From: Micromonospora endolithica
GTDB lineage: Bacteria; Actinomycetota; Actinomycetes; Mycobacteriales; Micromonosporaceae
Assembly (NCBI RefSeq): GCF_003626595.1
Contig: NZ_RBAK01000021.1
Location: forward strand, 17,382-81,381
DNA: 64,000 nt
Direction: 5' to 3'
The notes below the pieces were generated by a model. The model was not told where the DNA came from. It saw only the letters and a list, made by a program, of their open reading frames with translations, and ran no database searches. Shown piece by piece: positions 16,703 to 25,585 of the stretch. Position 1 is the first letter of the stretch; each line of letters opens with the position of its first letter. A program made the translations under genes and the position numbers.

Positions 16703-17797
16703 TCAGCCCCGGGCGACCTCGTACAGCCGCTCCGGGGTCACCGCGCCGGCGATCAGCCGCCCGTCGTCGGTCAGCAGCGCGGTCACCAGCTTGCTGGTGA
16801 ACAGCCGGCCGCTGCCCCAGTCACCCTTGACCTCCGGAAGGCCGCCGAGCAGCGCCGCCACGTCCGGTCCGTCTCCGGCCGCGGCAGGCTTGTCCGCCGT
16901 CGGGACCGCGCCGTCGGTCCGCGCGACCACCACGGTGGTCCAGCCCTCGCCGACGGTACGCACGTCGGGGCGCTTCCCGTCGGCCGGCTCCGCCCGCTCG
17001 CCGGTGGGCCTCGGGGTGTCCTTCTGCTCGGTCACCTTCACCCCGGGTGGCGGGTTGAAGCTGAACTGGTCGGCGTCCGGCCGGGCGTAGGACACCTGGG
17101 TGAACGCCATCTCGAACGCCGGCGAGTCGCTGCCGTCGGCGAACACCTCGAACCGCAGCGGCACGTGCTCCTTGGCGTCGATCGCGATGCGTACCTGGTT
17201 GACCAGCGAGGCGGCGTCGCGCGGCGCGACCACCAGCTCGTACGCGTCCCGCCCGGCCACCGTGGCGGCCCGGCCGACGCTCACCTCGGTGGTCGGGTCG
17301 ATCGCCCGCAGCGCCTGGTCGGCGGCCTCCTGCGGGGTCGCCGGCAGCTCCGGGGCGGTGCGCTGCCCGGCCTCGGCGGGCAACGTGCGGTGGGTGGCGG
17401 TGTTGCTGCGGCTGTTCCAGGTCCACACGTCCCGGCCGTTGCGGACGATGTCCTGCTGGCCGAGGGTGTCCAGCAGGGCGACCCGCTGCTTGTCCGGGCC
17501 CGAGTGCCACACCCGCAGGGTGTGCGTACCGGTCAGCAGGGTGGTCAGCTCGTTGCCGCCGACCAGCCCGACGACCGGGGGCAGACCCAGGTCGGCGCGC
17601 TGTACGACGGTGCCGGACAGCCCGTCGAGGCGGGACGTCTGCAGGTCGACCAGGAGCTGGGCGGCGGTCCGGGGCGGCAGGGTCGGCTCGGCCTGGGCGG
17701 CGAACGTGCCGATCGCGGCACCTCCGCCGACCACGGTCACGGCGGCGGTCAGCGGGACCAGCCAGCGCAGGACGGGACGGGACTTCAGGACGGACAT
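16703..17797 (-). CDS. LolA/RseB-like exported protein
   Basis: A 364-residue protein with an N-terminal signal or anchor (VLRWLVPLTAAVTVVGGGAA). The mature part follows the LolA/MucB (RseB) beta-barrel pattern that in actinobacteria is often annotated as an outer-membrane lipoprotein carrier or sigma-factor regulator: LLVDLQTSRLDGLSGTVVQR, then VWTWNSRSNTATHR, then VRIAIDAKEHVPLRFEVF. It probably binds a lipid or lipoprotein outside the membrane. ATG at 17797 has GGAGGTG five bases upstream. No sigma factor gene is adjacent, so an anti-sigma role is not supported by context. Confidence 0.75.
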   Translation of the reverse strand: MSVLKSRPVLRWLVPLTAAVTVVGGGAAIGTFAAQAEPTLPPRTAAQLLVDLQTSRLDGLSGTVVQRADLGLPPVVGLVGGNELTTLLTGTHTLRVWHSGPDKQRVALLDTLGQQDIVRNGRDVWTWNSRSNTATHRTLPAEAGQRTAPELPATPQEAADQALRAIDPTTEVSVGRAATVAGRDAYELVVAPRDAASLVNQVRIAIDAKEHVPLRFEVFADGSDSPAFEMAFTQVSYARPDADQFSFNPPPGVKVTEQKDTPRPTGERAEPADGKRPDVRTVGEGWTTVVVARTDGAVPTADKPAAAGDGPDVAALLGGLPEVKGDWGSGRLFTSKLVTALLTDDGRLIAGAVTPERLYEVARG

Positions 17798-17905
17798 GTG
17801 AGCACCTCCGGGGACCATCCTGCCGGTTCGACACTGTGAACGTGCTGAGGAAAGCCCCTAGGGGCGGGAGCCTACGGGTGGCACCCGGCCGGCGGGCCGG
17901 CTTCC

Positions 17906-18931
17906 TCAGCCGGGCCGGATCAGCAGCAGGACGACGGTGGCCAGGTAGATGAGCGGGATGGCGGCCCCTTCGAAACCGATTCCCCGCCGTTCCCGGATGA
18001 TCAGCCCGGCCGCGAGCGTGGCGGTCATCAGCGTGGTCATCCCGGTGAACAGCAGTCCCGACAGGTTCGCCTCGGAATAGATCGACCCGGGTCGGTAGGT
18101 GGCGTCGGCGAGGAAGATCATCAGCGCGTCGAAGGCGTTGCCACCGAGGATGTTGCCGATGCCGAGCGTCAACGCCCCGATCCGGATCGCCGCGATGAGG
18201 GTGATCAGTTCCGGCAGGGAGGTGAGCGCGGTGGTGAGCGTGAAGCCCACGAAACCACTGGGCAGACCCGAGGCCGCCACCACGCCGAGCCCGCCCTGAC
18301 CGATGAGGAAGCCGGTGGCGGCCACCACGGCGGCCAGCGCGGCCAGCCGGAACCACAACCGGCGGACGCTCACGCCGGAGTTCGTGTTCGCCGGCACGTC
18401 CTGACGGGTGTCGCTGGTGTTGCGGGCGAACCACATCGGTTCCCGGCGCAGCCGGCGCAGCAGCACCAGACCGTACAGGTAGATGACGGGGATCAGCAGG
18501 CTCGCGGGATGCACCCAGAGGATGGCGAGTTTCGGCGTCGCGTACGCCACCACGGGCAGGCAGAGCAGCGCCACCAGCACGAGCGCCTGCAGCACGTTCT
18601 CCAGCGACGCCGCCGCGTGTTCGATGTTCGACCGGCGGTAGAGCAGGTCGGCGATGGCCAGCCACACCGTCTGCACCGCGATGCCACCGATCGGGTTGGC
18701 GAGGGCGAACTCGGCGTCCTGCCGTACCGAGCCGATGATCGTGGTGGCGATGCCGGGCAGCGAGGTCACCGCGCCGAGCAGCAGGGCGCCGGCCACCGCC
18801 TCGCCCATCCCGGTCCGGTCGGCCAGTTCGTCCGCGGTGCGGGCCAGCGCCGAGCCGGCGAACAGGATGGCCACCAGCGCGGTGAGCAGCGCGATCACGC
18901 TGGGTACGAGTGGCCAGGTGCCGGCGATCAT
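17906..18931 (-). CDS. CaCA-family cation (Na+/Ca2+) exchanger-like protein
   Basis: A 341-residue membrane protein with about ten helices and both alpha repeats of the Ca2+/cation antiporter family: GAVTSLPGIATTIIGS early and TTALTSLPELITLIAA followed by GNILGGNAFDALMI late. These repeats form the ion site. The central loop (about residues 160-190) is polar and cytoplasmic. It likely exports Ca2+ or another divalent cation in exchange for Na+ or H+. It is preceded by 140 bases that also hold the start of the divergent two-component system. Confidence 0.85.
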   Translation of the reverse strand: MIAGTWPLVPSVIALLTALVAILFAGSALARTADELADRTGMGEAVAGALLLGAVTSLPGIATTIIGSVRQDAEFALANPIGGIAVQTVWLAIADLLYRRSNIEHAAASLENVLQALVLVALLCLPVVAYATPKLAILWVHPASLLIPVIYLYGLVLLRRLRREPMWFARNTSDTRQDVPANTNSGVSVRRLWFRLAALAAVVAATGFLIGQGGLGVVAASGLPSGFVGFTLTTALTSLPELITLIAAIRIGALTLGIGNILGGNAFDALMIFLADATYRPGSIYSEANLSGLLFTGMTTLMTATLAAGLIIRERRGIGFEGAAIPLIYLATVVLLLIRPG

Positions 18932-19071
18932 GCGGCGTCCTCCAGGGGCGGTCCGGAAGCAGGGGCACGTTCCCCCTCACCCGTACCCACCGGGTCCGAC
19001 CCGACTCCTCCGGCCGGGGACGCCGCGCCCGACCTGATGGCGAATTGGTCCCCGGGTGGCACCCTTGAGCG

Positions 19072-19728
19072 GTGCGGTTGCTGGTGGTGGAGGACGAGTC
19101 CCGGTTGGCGTCGGCGTTGCGGCGCGGCCTGGCTGCGGAGGGTTTCGCGGTGGACGTCGCGGACAGCGGTCCGGCCGGGCTGGACGCCGCCCGGCACGGC
19201 GGCTACGACGCGATGATCCTGGACGTGATGTTGCCCGGCCTGTCCGGCTACGAGGTGGTGCGCCGGCTGCGCGCCGAGGAGCACTGGCTGCCGGTGCTGA
19301 TGCTGTCGGCCAAGGACGGCGAGTACGACCAGGCCGACGGGTTGGACTGCGGCGCGGACGACTACCTCACCAAGCCCTTCTCGTACGTGGTGCTGCTGGC
19401 CCGGCTGCGGGCGCTGTTACGCCGTGGGGCGCCGGAGCGGCCCACCGTGCTGGTGGCCGGCGACCTGACACTCGACCCCGCCCGGCGGCGGGTGACCCGG
19501 GCCGACGCCGAGGTGGCCCTGACCGCGCGCGAGTACGCGCTGCTGGACTACCTGATCCGCCGGGCCGGCCAGGTCGTGTCGAAGACCGAGTTGCTCGACC
19601 ACGTCTGGGACGCCGGGATGGAGACCGCCCCGAACGCCGTCGAGGTCTACGTCGGCTACCTCCGCCGCAAGATCGGCCGGGAGCGGTTGGAGACCGTCCG
19701 CGGCGCCGGCTACCGCCTGGCGACATGA
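19072..19728 (+). CDS. OmpR/PhoB-family response regulator
   Basis: A 218-residue DNA-binding regulator. The receiver domain has the acidic pair in VVEDES (residues 5-10), the phospho-acceptor D51 in MILDVMLPG and the conserved Lys in LTKPFSY. A winged helix of OmpR type occupies about residues 125-218 (LTAREYALLDYLIRRAGQVV, then VEVYVGYLRRKI). The start is GTG at 19072. Its stop overlaps the kinase start by four bases (ATGA), so the pair is co-translated. Confidence 0.93.
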   Translation: MRLLVVEDESRLASALRRGLAAEGFAVDVADSGPAGLDAARHGGYDAMILDVMLPGLSGYEVVRRLRAEEHWLPVLMLSAKDGEYDQADGLDCGADDYLTKPFSYVVLLARLRALLRRGAPERPTVLVAGDLTLDPARRRVTRADAEVALTAREYALLDYLIRRAGQVVSKTELLDHVWDAGMETAPNAVEVYVGYLRRKIGRERLETVRGAGYRLAT

Positions 19729-21119
19729 GCGGCGGCCCGTTGGCGGCGCGGCTGCGGGCGGGCCTGGGCCTGCGCGGGCGGCTCATGGTGATCGGCGTCC
19801 TCGGCGTCTCGGCGGGGTTGGTCGCCGGCGGGTTGGTGCTGCTCGGCGTGCTCGGTTGGGCCCTGGATCGCACCGTCGACACCGATGCCTTCCGGACCGC
19901 CGACGCGGTCGCCCTGCTGGCCGCCGAGGACGCCCTGCCCGACCCGCTGCCGGTGGCCGGCGGGCAGGTCCGGGTGCAGGTGGTGGACGCGCGGGGCCGG
20001 GTGCGGGCCGCCTCGATCGACGCCGACCGGCTGGTGCCGATGGTGCGCCCGGAGCGGATCGACCGGGACGCCCGGACCCGGCTGACCGTGCCGGGGGAGC
20101 GGGTCGGCCTGACCGGGCCGGTGCGGGTGGTGGCCGTGCCGGCGGGGACCGCCGCCGACCCGCTGACCGTGCTGGTCGCCCGGTCGCTGGGTGACGTGCG
20201 GCAGAGCGCGCACGTGGTCCGGACGGTGCTGCTGGTCAGTTTCCCGCTGCTGGTGCTGGTGCTCGCGCTGGTGGCCTGGCGGGTGGTGGGCGCGACGCTG
20301 CGGCCGGTGGAGGCGCTGCGCCGGGGTGCCGAGGAGATCACCGGGTCGGACCGGGGCGGGCGGCTGCCGGTGCCGGCGTCGCGGGACGAGATCCACCGGC
20401 TGGCGGTGACCCTGAACGGCATGCTGGACCGGCTGCGCTCGGGGCGGGACCGGCAGCGGGCGTTCGTCGCCGACGCCGCGCACGAGCTGCGCAGCCCGCT
20501 GGCGAACATGCGGACCGAGCTGGAGGTCGCCCAGCGACTGGCCGATCGCACCGACTGGACGGCGGTGTCGGCCGACCTGCTCACCGACGTGGAGCGGCTC
20601 AGCCGGCTCGTCGACGACCTGCTGCTGCTGGCCCGTACCGACGAGGCGCCTCCCGCCCGGGCCGCCGGGCCGGTCGAGCTGGGCGGACTGCTGGCCGCGG
20701 TGGCCGCCCGGTACCCGGCGGTCGAGGTGGTCGACCCGGCGACGCCGCTGTGGACCGTCGGGGACGCCGACGAGCTGCGCCGGATCCTCACCAACCTGGT
20801 CGACAACGCGGTCCGGCACGCCCGCTCCCGGGTGGTGCTGGGCGCCGGGCCGGACGGGGCGTACCACCGGGTGACGGTGACCGACGACGGGCCGGGCATC
20901 CCGGCCGCGGACCGGGAGCGGGTGTTCCGTCGGTTCGCCCGGCTGGACCCGGGCCGGGATCGGGACGCCGGCGGGGCGGGCCTGGGCCTGGCGATCGTGC
21001 GCGAGCTGACCCGCCGGGCCGGCGGCCGGGTCCACCTCGGCGACGCCGAACCGGGCCCCGGGCTGCGGGTGGACGTGCTGCTGCCGGTCCTGCCGCGGCC
21101 GGACGACGGCGACCGCTGA
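19725..21119 (+). CDS. membrane sensor histidine kinase
   Basis: A 464-residue kinase partner of the preceding regulator. Two membrane helices (about residues 20-45 and 163-183) flank an extracytoplasmic sensor of about 115 residues. A HAMP segment follows (VVGATLRPVEALRRGAEEIT), then the H box with H253 in AAHELRSPLANMRTE, and N and G boxes LTNLVDNAVRHARS, DDGPGIP and GGAGLGLAIV. The short sensor has no recognisable ligand domain, so the signal is unknown. The 3' end is four bases from the convergent TPR gene. Confidence 0.92.
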   Translation: MSGGPLAARLRAGLGLRGRLMVIGVLGVSAGLVAGGLVLLGVLGWALDRTVDTDAFRTADAVALLAAEDALPDPLPVAGGQVRVQVVDARGRVRAASIDADRLVPMVRPERIDRDARTRLTVPGERVGLTGPVRVVAVPAGTAADPLTVLVARSLGDVRQSAHVVRTVLLVSFPLLVLVLALVAWRVVGATLRPVEALRRGAEEITGSDRGGRLPVPASRDEIHRLAVTLNGMLDRLRSGRDRQRAFVADAAHELRSPLANMRTELEVAQRLADRTDWTAVSADLLTDVERLSRLVDDLLLLARTDEAPPARAAGPVELGGLLAAVAARYPAVEVVDPATPLWTVGDADELRRILTNLVDNAVRHARSRVVLGAGPDGAYHRVTVTDDGPGIPAADRERVFRRFARLDPGRDRDAGGAGLGLAIVRELTRRAGGRVHLGDAEPGPGLRVDVLLPVLPRPDDGDR

Positions 21120-21123
21120 CCGG

Positions 21124-22788
21124 TCAGCGGCGCCGGGTGCAGACCTCCTTGCTGCGGGCGATCGACTCGGCCGACCAGACCACCGCGACGGTGAAGCAGT
21201 AGTCGGTGTTCCGGTCGAGGTTGTAGACGACGAACTCGGCGGTGCCGGCGGGCAGGTTGGCGAACGCGCTCGTGGTCTGCCCGGCCCGGCCGCCGGAGAT
21301 AACCACCGGGCCCTCACCGCCGGCCGGATAGGTCCACCGCAGCACCACGCTGTCCCGGTTGTCGCGCAGGGTCAGCCCGCCGGGCGGGGTGCCGGGCGAG
21401 GCGGGCCCACCGGTGGTCGGCGCGGCGGACGCGGTGGTCGCCGCCGGCGCGGCGCCGGTCGGTGCCGGCGGGCCGCTGGCGGCGGGCACCGCCGGGTCCT
21501 CGTCGGAGTCGAAGCGGGACACTCCGGCGACCACCGCCGCCGCGCCGAGCAGCACCACCGCCACCCCGCCGGCGACCAGCGGCAGCATCCGGTTGCGCGG
21601 CGACGGGGGCGCGCGGTGCACCGGCACCGGCAGCAGTCGCGAGGGGGTGTACGGCGTGTCGGTCGGGGTCGGGGCGGCGTGGTGGCGGATCCGGTGCACG
21701 CCGTCGGCCTCCTCGGTGCCGGCCAGCGGCACCACCGACGGGGGGACCGGGTCCTGTTCGGGTGGCCACCAGTCCCGCTCGGCGGCATCGGCGTCCGTCA
21801 CCCCGGAACGGGCCGGACCGGTGCCGGCCGCCCCGATGTAGGTCGGGCCGGGGTAGCTCGGGTCGTCGTACGCCGGGTCGGGGTGGGCGGGTCCGGTGGT
21901 GGACGGGTCGTCGACCGGCTGGCGCGGCGACGGCACGGTGTGCGGGTGCTCGGTGTGCGGCGGCGGTGGCTCGGCGGGCCGGTAGCCGGCCTGGGAGGGG
22001 TGATAGGCGTACGGCTCGCCGGGTCCGTCGCCGAGCGGTGGGGTGCGCGCGGTGGGCACGATCGGGGTGTCCCGGTCGACCGGGGTGGCGTCGGCGCAGA
22101 CGTGGTCGGGGTTGGCGGCGGCTCGGGCCAAACCGGCCACCTGCGCGGCCAGGGGGTCGGCGGCCGGCAGGTGCTGCCGGCACAGTTCCCGGGCCAGAGC
22201 CAGGTTGTCGTGCGCGTCGGCGAACTGCCCGCAGTCGCGCTGCATCGCGCCGAGCCGGGCGAGCATCTTGATGCCGCTGGGGTGCCCGTCGCCGTACACC
22301 TCGCGGTGCAGCTCCCACGCGTCGGTGAGCCGGTCCCGGGCGACCTCGCACTGGCCGCGCGCGTACTCCACGGTGGCCAGGTCGGCGTGCGCGGCGAGCA
22401 CCCGCAGCGACTCCGGCCCGTCCAGCGCGGTCAGTTCGATGATCACCTCCTGGTAGAGGCGGGCGGCGCGGGACCAGCTACCGACCCGGTGCAGCACCGC
22501 GGCGAGGGTGGCGGCGGCGGCGATGGTGCGCTGGTCGGAGCGGCCGTGCAGCCGGGTGGTGGCCGCGTACGCGAAGGCGGCCCAGCCCCGCGCGGAGTGC
22601 GGTTCGCCGAGCGCGACCAGGACCCGCGCCTGGAGGCTGGCGGCCTCGGCCAGCTCCGGTGTGGCGTTGGCCGGGCGCGGGTCGGCCTCGGTCAGCGCGT
22701 CGGCCAGGAGCCGCTGGGCGCCGGCGAGGTCGCCGGAGGACACCAGGTGGTGCGCTTGGTCAGTCAGGTCACCGAAGCCGGAGGGCAC
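21124..22788 (-). CDS. TPR-transmembrane-fibronectin III protein
   Basis: A 554-residue protein with an unusual layout. Residues 1-215 are helical TPR repeats in the cytoplasm (AGAQRLLADALTEADPRP, AARLYQEVIIELTALDG, CEVARDRLTDAWELHREVYG). Residues 216-400 are Pro-rich and disordered. One membrane helix follows (MLPLVAGGVAVVLLGAAAVV), then a Thr/Ala/Pro linker and a C-terminal FN3-like domain outside the cell (LRDNRDSVVLRWTYPAGGEG, then FVVYNLDRNTDYCFTVAVVW). Two Cys near the end could form a disulfide. It may relay interactions across the membrane. The role is unknown. Confidence 0.8.
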   Translation of the reverse strand: MPSGFGDLTDQAHHLVSSGDLAGAQRLLADALTEADPRPANATPELAEAASLQARVLVALGEPHSARGWAAFAYAATTRLHGRSDQRTIAAAATLAAVLHRVGSWSRAARLYQEVIIELTALDGPESLRVLAAHADLATVEYARGQCEVARDRLTDAWELHREVYGDGHPSGIKMLARLGAMQRDCGQFADAHDNLALARELCRQHLPAADPLAAQVAGLARAAANPDHVCADATPVDRDTPIVPTARTPPLGDGPGEPYAYHPSQAGYRPAEPPPPHTEHPHTVPSPRQPVDDPSTTGPAHPDPAYDDPSYPGPTYIGAAGTGPARSGVTDADAAERDWWPPEQDPVPPSVVPLAGTEEADGVHRIRHHAAPTPTDTPYTPSRLLPVPVHRAPPSPRNRMLPLVAGGVAVVLLGAAAVVAGVSRFDSDEDPAVPAASGPPAPTGAAPAATTASAAPTTGGPASPGTPPGGLTLRDNRDSVVLRWTYPAGGEGPVVISGGRAGQTTSAFANLPAGTAEFVVYNLDRNTDYCFTVAVVWSAESIARSKEVCTRRR

Positions 22789-22835
22789 GCCCCATCGTGC
22801 TCATCCGACGACGGTAAGTACAAGACCCGCGCCGG

Positions 22836-23288
22836 TCAGGTTTCCCGTAGATGGTCGACAAGTGCCTCGCTGATCCGGCGCAACTGGTCGACCTGGGCCG
22901 GGCTCAGCGGGTCGAACAGGTGCCGTCGTACGCCCTCGACGTGGCCGGGCGCGGCGGCCGCGAGGGTGGCGTGGCCGGCGTCGGTGAGCCGCGCGACCTG
23001 CCCGCGCCGGTCGGTGGGGCAGTCCTCCCGGCGGACCCAGCCGGCGGACTCCAGCCGGCTCACCGCGTGCGAGAGGCGGCTGCGCGACGAGCCGCTGGCC
23101 TCGGCGAGGTCGCTCATCCGCAGTTGCCGCCCGGGTGCCTCGGAGAGGCGGACCAGGATCTCGTAGTAGGCGTGCGGGATGCCGGCGTCACGCTGCAACT
23201 CGCGGTCCAGCGTCTCCATCAGCGCCCGGGAGGCGGTCAGGAACGCCCGCCAGGTGCGCTGCTCGTCCGGGTCCAGCCAACGGGTCAT
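22836..23288 (-). CDS. MarR-family repressor
   Basis: A 150-residue winged-helix regulator. The recognition part is RMSDLAEASGSSRSRLSHAV and the beta wing is RREDCPTDRRGQVARLT with the typical Asp and Arg residues. I chose ATG at 23288; four residues further upstream is possible. It diverges from the VOC gene across 58 bases that contain a 14-base palindrome, the usual arrangement for autorepression and control of a divergent detoxification gene. Confidence 0.88.
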   Translation of the reverse strand: MTRWLDPDEQRTWRAFLTASRALMETLDRELQRDAGIPHAYYEILVRLSEAPGRQLRMSDLAEASGSSRSRLSHAVSRLESAGWVRREDCPTDRRGQVARLTDAGHATLAAAAPGHVEGVRRHLFDPLSPAQVDQLRRISEALVDHLRET

Positions 23289-23310
23289 GACGGCGATCAT
23301 ACGCCATTTA

Positions 23311-23324
23311 GTTGAACGCTCAAC
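23311..23324. promoter_or_regulatory. MarR operator candidate
   Basis: The sequence GTTGAACGCTCAAC has five-base arms GTTGA/TCAAC around ACGC and sits centrally in the 58-bp gap between the marR-type and VOC genes. The TTGA...TCAA pattern is typical of MarR sites. Its AT content stands out from the neighbourhood. Confidence 0.7.
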
Positions 23325-23346
23325 AAAATCGCGCTACCGTCGGGGC

Positions 23347-23868
23347 ATGGGCATCCACCGTCTCAACCACGCCGTTCTCTACGTCAGCGACCTGGCGCGC
23401 AGCGTCGCCTTCTACCGCGACGTGCTCGGCTTCCGGCCGGTCGCGATGACCCCGGACGGTTTCCGGGGCGCCACCTTCCTCCAGGCGCCGGACTCCACCA
23501 ACGACCACGACCTCGGCCTGTTCGAGATCGGCGCCGGCGCGGGGCGTTCCACCGCCGGCCGCGCCACCGTCGGGCTCTACCACCTGGCCTGGGAGGTGGA
23601 CACGCTCGACGAACTGGCCGCCACCGCGCAACGCCTCACCGCCGCCGGCGCGCTGGTCGGCACCTCCGACCACGGCACCACCAAGAGCCTCTACGGGCAG
23701 GACCCAGACGGCCTGGAGTTCGAGATCGTCTGGCTGGTGCCGGCCGACCGGCTCGACGACGCCGCCCTCGCCGCCCGCAAGCGCATCGGCCGGCTCGACC
23801 TGGCCGCCGAGCGGCAGCGCTACGGCGGCCAGACCCGGGGCGGCATCGGCATCTCCGTACCGGCCTGA
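23347..23868 (+). CDS. VOC-family dioxygenase/glyoxalase-like enzyme
   Basis: A 173-residue protein of the vicinal-oxygen-chelate fold with two beta-alpha-beta-beta-beta units. The metal ligands expected for the family are visible: His8 in LNHAVLYVSD, a His in GLYHLAWEVD and the Glu in PDGLEFEIVW. This set resembles extradiol catechol dioxygenase-type members. It is controlled by the divergent MarR gene, so its substrate may be an aromatic compound or electrophile that also acts as the inducer. Substrate is unknown. Confidence 0.85.
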   Translation: MGIHRLNHAVLYVSDLARSVAFYRDVLGFRPVAMTPDGFRGATFLQAPDSTNDHDLGLFEIGAGAGRSTAGRATVGLYHLAWEVDTLDELAATAQRLTAAGALVGTSDHGTTKSLYGQDPDGLEFEIVWLVPADRLDDAALAARKRIGRLDLAAERQRYGGQTRGGIGISVPA

Positions 23869-23924
23869 CATCCCGGTCGCCCTCCGCCGGCCCGGGTGGC
23901 CCCCGGGTGCGGTAGACAGACAGC

Positions 23925-24821
23925 ATGCCGACCGACGCCGTCCTGCGTGAACTGCTCGTCCGACACCTGGAGACCTGGTTGCCGGGTGTCGCGCACCGCG
24001 CCCGGCGGGCCACCGTCGCCCTGGCCTACGCGGGCGACGACGCCGGGACCGCCGAGGCCGCCCTGGCCGCCGTCGCCGAACACGCCGACCGGCTGCGCGG
24101 TCGACAGCTGACCGTGGTGGTCCTCGCCGACGGTGGCACCGAGCTGGCGGCCCGCCTGGGTGCCGCCGAGGCGGCCCTGCCCGGCGAGGTCGCGGTGCAC
24201 CTGGTGCCCGGTGGACCGGACCGGTTGCCGGTCGCGCTCAAGGCGGCCGGCGCGGCGGGCGCGCCGCTGCTGTCGTACGTGGACGGGCCGGTGGACGCCG
24301 CGGTGCTGCGCGCGGTGGCCGGCGGGCGTCCGGCCGAGGTGCTCCTCGCCTCCGCCGGCCCGGCCCCCTCGACCCGGCCGGCGCTCACCGATGCGGGCTT
24401 CCCGCTGGTCGCCGAGGTCGACCTGGTTCCCGCCGACGGGCCGGCGCGGCGGCTCACCCTCGGCACCGGCTTCGACCGGAGCCTGGAGGCGTTCAAGGAG
24501 ACGCTCTGGGCGGTCGACGAGTACGCCGGGGTGCGCTACCGCGACCCCGCCGACCCGGCCGGCCGGGTGGTGGACATCGCCGCCGACCCGGAACCCGGTC
24601 CGCTACGCCGGGAACTGCTCGCCGAACTGGCCCGCTCCGGCCCCCGTACGGTCACCGAGCTGCGCCGGTACGCGCTCACCGGCACCGTCTACCGGGCGTC
24701 CGACGCGGTCCGCGCGGTGACCGGGCTGCTCGCCTCGGGCGCGGTGACCCGCGACCCGGAGCACGGCCGGCTCGGTGGTGACGTGGTCATCACCGCCGCA
24801 GCGCCTCGGTCAACTGCCTGA
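23925..24821 (+). CDS. hypothetical protein, weakly TcmP-like
   Basis: A 298-residue Ala-rich protein that I cannot assign firmly. The first 160 residues alternate hydrophobic strands and helices as in a nucleotide-binding or methyltransferase-like fold (LTVVVLADGGTELAARLG, APLLSYVDGPVD). The C-terminal part has FKETLWAVDEYAGVRYRDP followed by a winged-helix-like segment (LRRELLAELARSGPRTVTEL, AVRAVTGLLASGAVTRDPE), faintly like three-Cys-motif partner proteins. The ATG start at 23925 is the only good one. Its 3' end overlaps the convergent channel gene by 32 bases. Confidence 0.6.
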   Translation: MPTDAVLRELLVRHLETWLPGVAHRARRATVALAYAGDDAGTAEAALAAVAEHADRLRGRQLTVVVLADGGTELAARLGAAEAALPGEVAVHLVPGGPDRLPVALKAAGAAGAPLLSYVDGPVDAAVLRAVAGGRPAEVLLASAGPAPSTRPALTDAGFPLVAEVDLVPADGPARRLTLGTGFDRSLEAFKETLWAVDEYAGVRYRDPADPAGRVVDIAADPEPGPLRRELLAELARSGPRTVTELRRYALTGTVYRASDAVRAVTGLLASGAVTRDPEHGRLGGDVVITAAAPRSTA

Positions 24822-25308
24822 CCACGATCGACGCCCCGGTGGCGAGCACGCCGATGCTGAAGACCATCTGGGCGCAGACCGCCACCCGGGCCACCTGGCC
24901 CTGGGCGTGCACGTCGCCGTAGCCGATGGTGGTCAGCGTGGCCAGGGCGAAGTAGAGCGCGTCGATCCGGGTGGTCAGGTTGACGAACTCCCCCGGTGCG
25001 CTGCGGGCGATCACGTAGTCGGCCAGGGCGAAGGACAGCAGCCCGGCGACCAGGGCGACGGCCAGCCGGATGAGCGCCCGTACCTCGGGCTCTCCGGTCG
25101 GGGCCTCGGCGGCGAGCTGCCGGCGTACCTGGCCGGTGACCAGGGCGGCGACCACGGCCACCAGCAGCAGGGTGCTGGCGCTGCGCAGGACCAGACGCAG
25201 GCCGTTCGGATCCGGCTCGACGGGGACCACGAAGTACGCCACGACCAGCAGCAGCGCGGCCGACAGCCCGTTTCGACGCGCCTGCCGACGGGACCGGTCT
25301 CGGGTCAT
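24790..25308 (-). CDS. two-pore-type potassium channel protein
   Basis: A 172-residue ion channel subunit with four hydrophobic segments. The last two form the pore unit, with the selectivity filter in LATLTTIGYGDVHA. The first two (LSAALLLVVAYFVVPV, TLLLVAVVAALVTG) are not a voltage sensor, as they lack regular Arg repeats. No RCK or other regulatory domain follows, so it is a minimal Ion_trans_2 channel. ATG at 25308 was chosen over an upstream in-frame ATG because the upstream residues are Arg/Pro-rich and unlikely. Confidence 0.87.
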   Translation of the reverse strand: MTRDRSRRQARRNGLSAALLLVVAYFVVPVEPDPNGLRLVLRSASTLLLVAVVAALVTGQVRRQLAAEAPTGEPEVRALIRLAVALVAGLLSFALADYVIARSAPGEFVNLTTRIDALYFALATLTTIGYGDVHAQGQVARVAVCAQMVFSIGVLATGASIVVRQLTEALRR

Positions 25309-25585
25309 GCGGCGATTCTCCGCCGCCGGCGCGGTGCGATGCGGCCGATCGGGAAAGCCGGCCGACCGCACGACGCCGGTGCGCGTTCCTCCCGGGGGGT
25401 CGGCTCTTCCGCGATCGGCCGTGAGGTGCAGTTATAGCGAACACCGAGGTATGAGGACGGCATTAATAGCACATTGGGATCTACCACCGAATTCGAATCG
25501 CTGCGAGGCTGCCTTCAGCCCGCGACGGCATCCACTATGGCCTTTCATGTCGCGGGAAATCGTCCGAACAGGAAAGGGTTCCGTG
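25309..25585 (+). promoter_or_regulatory. AT-rich promoter region of exported-protein operon
   Basis: This 277-base gap changes sharply in composition near 25430, where AT-rich stretches appear (for example GCATTAATAGCACATTGG at 25459-25476). It precedes two exported-protein genes. It probably holds their promoter and a long leader. I could not place -10 and -35 boxes with confidence, and see no coding frame. Confidence 0.45.
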
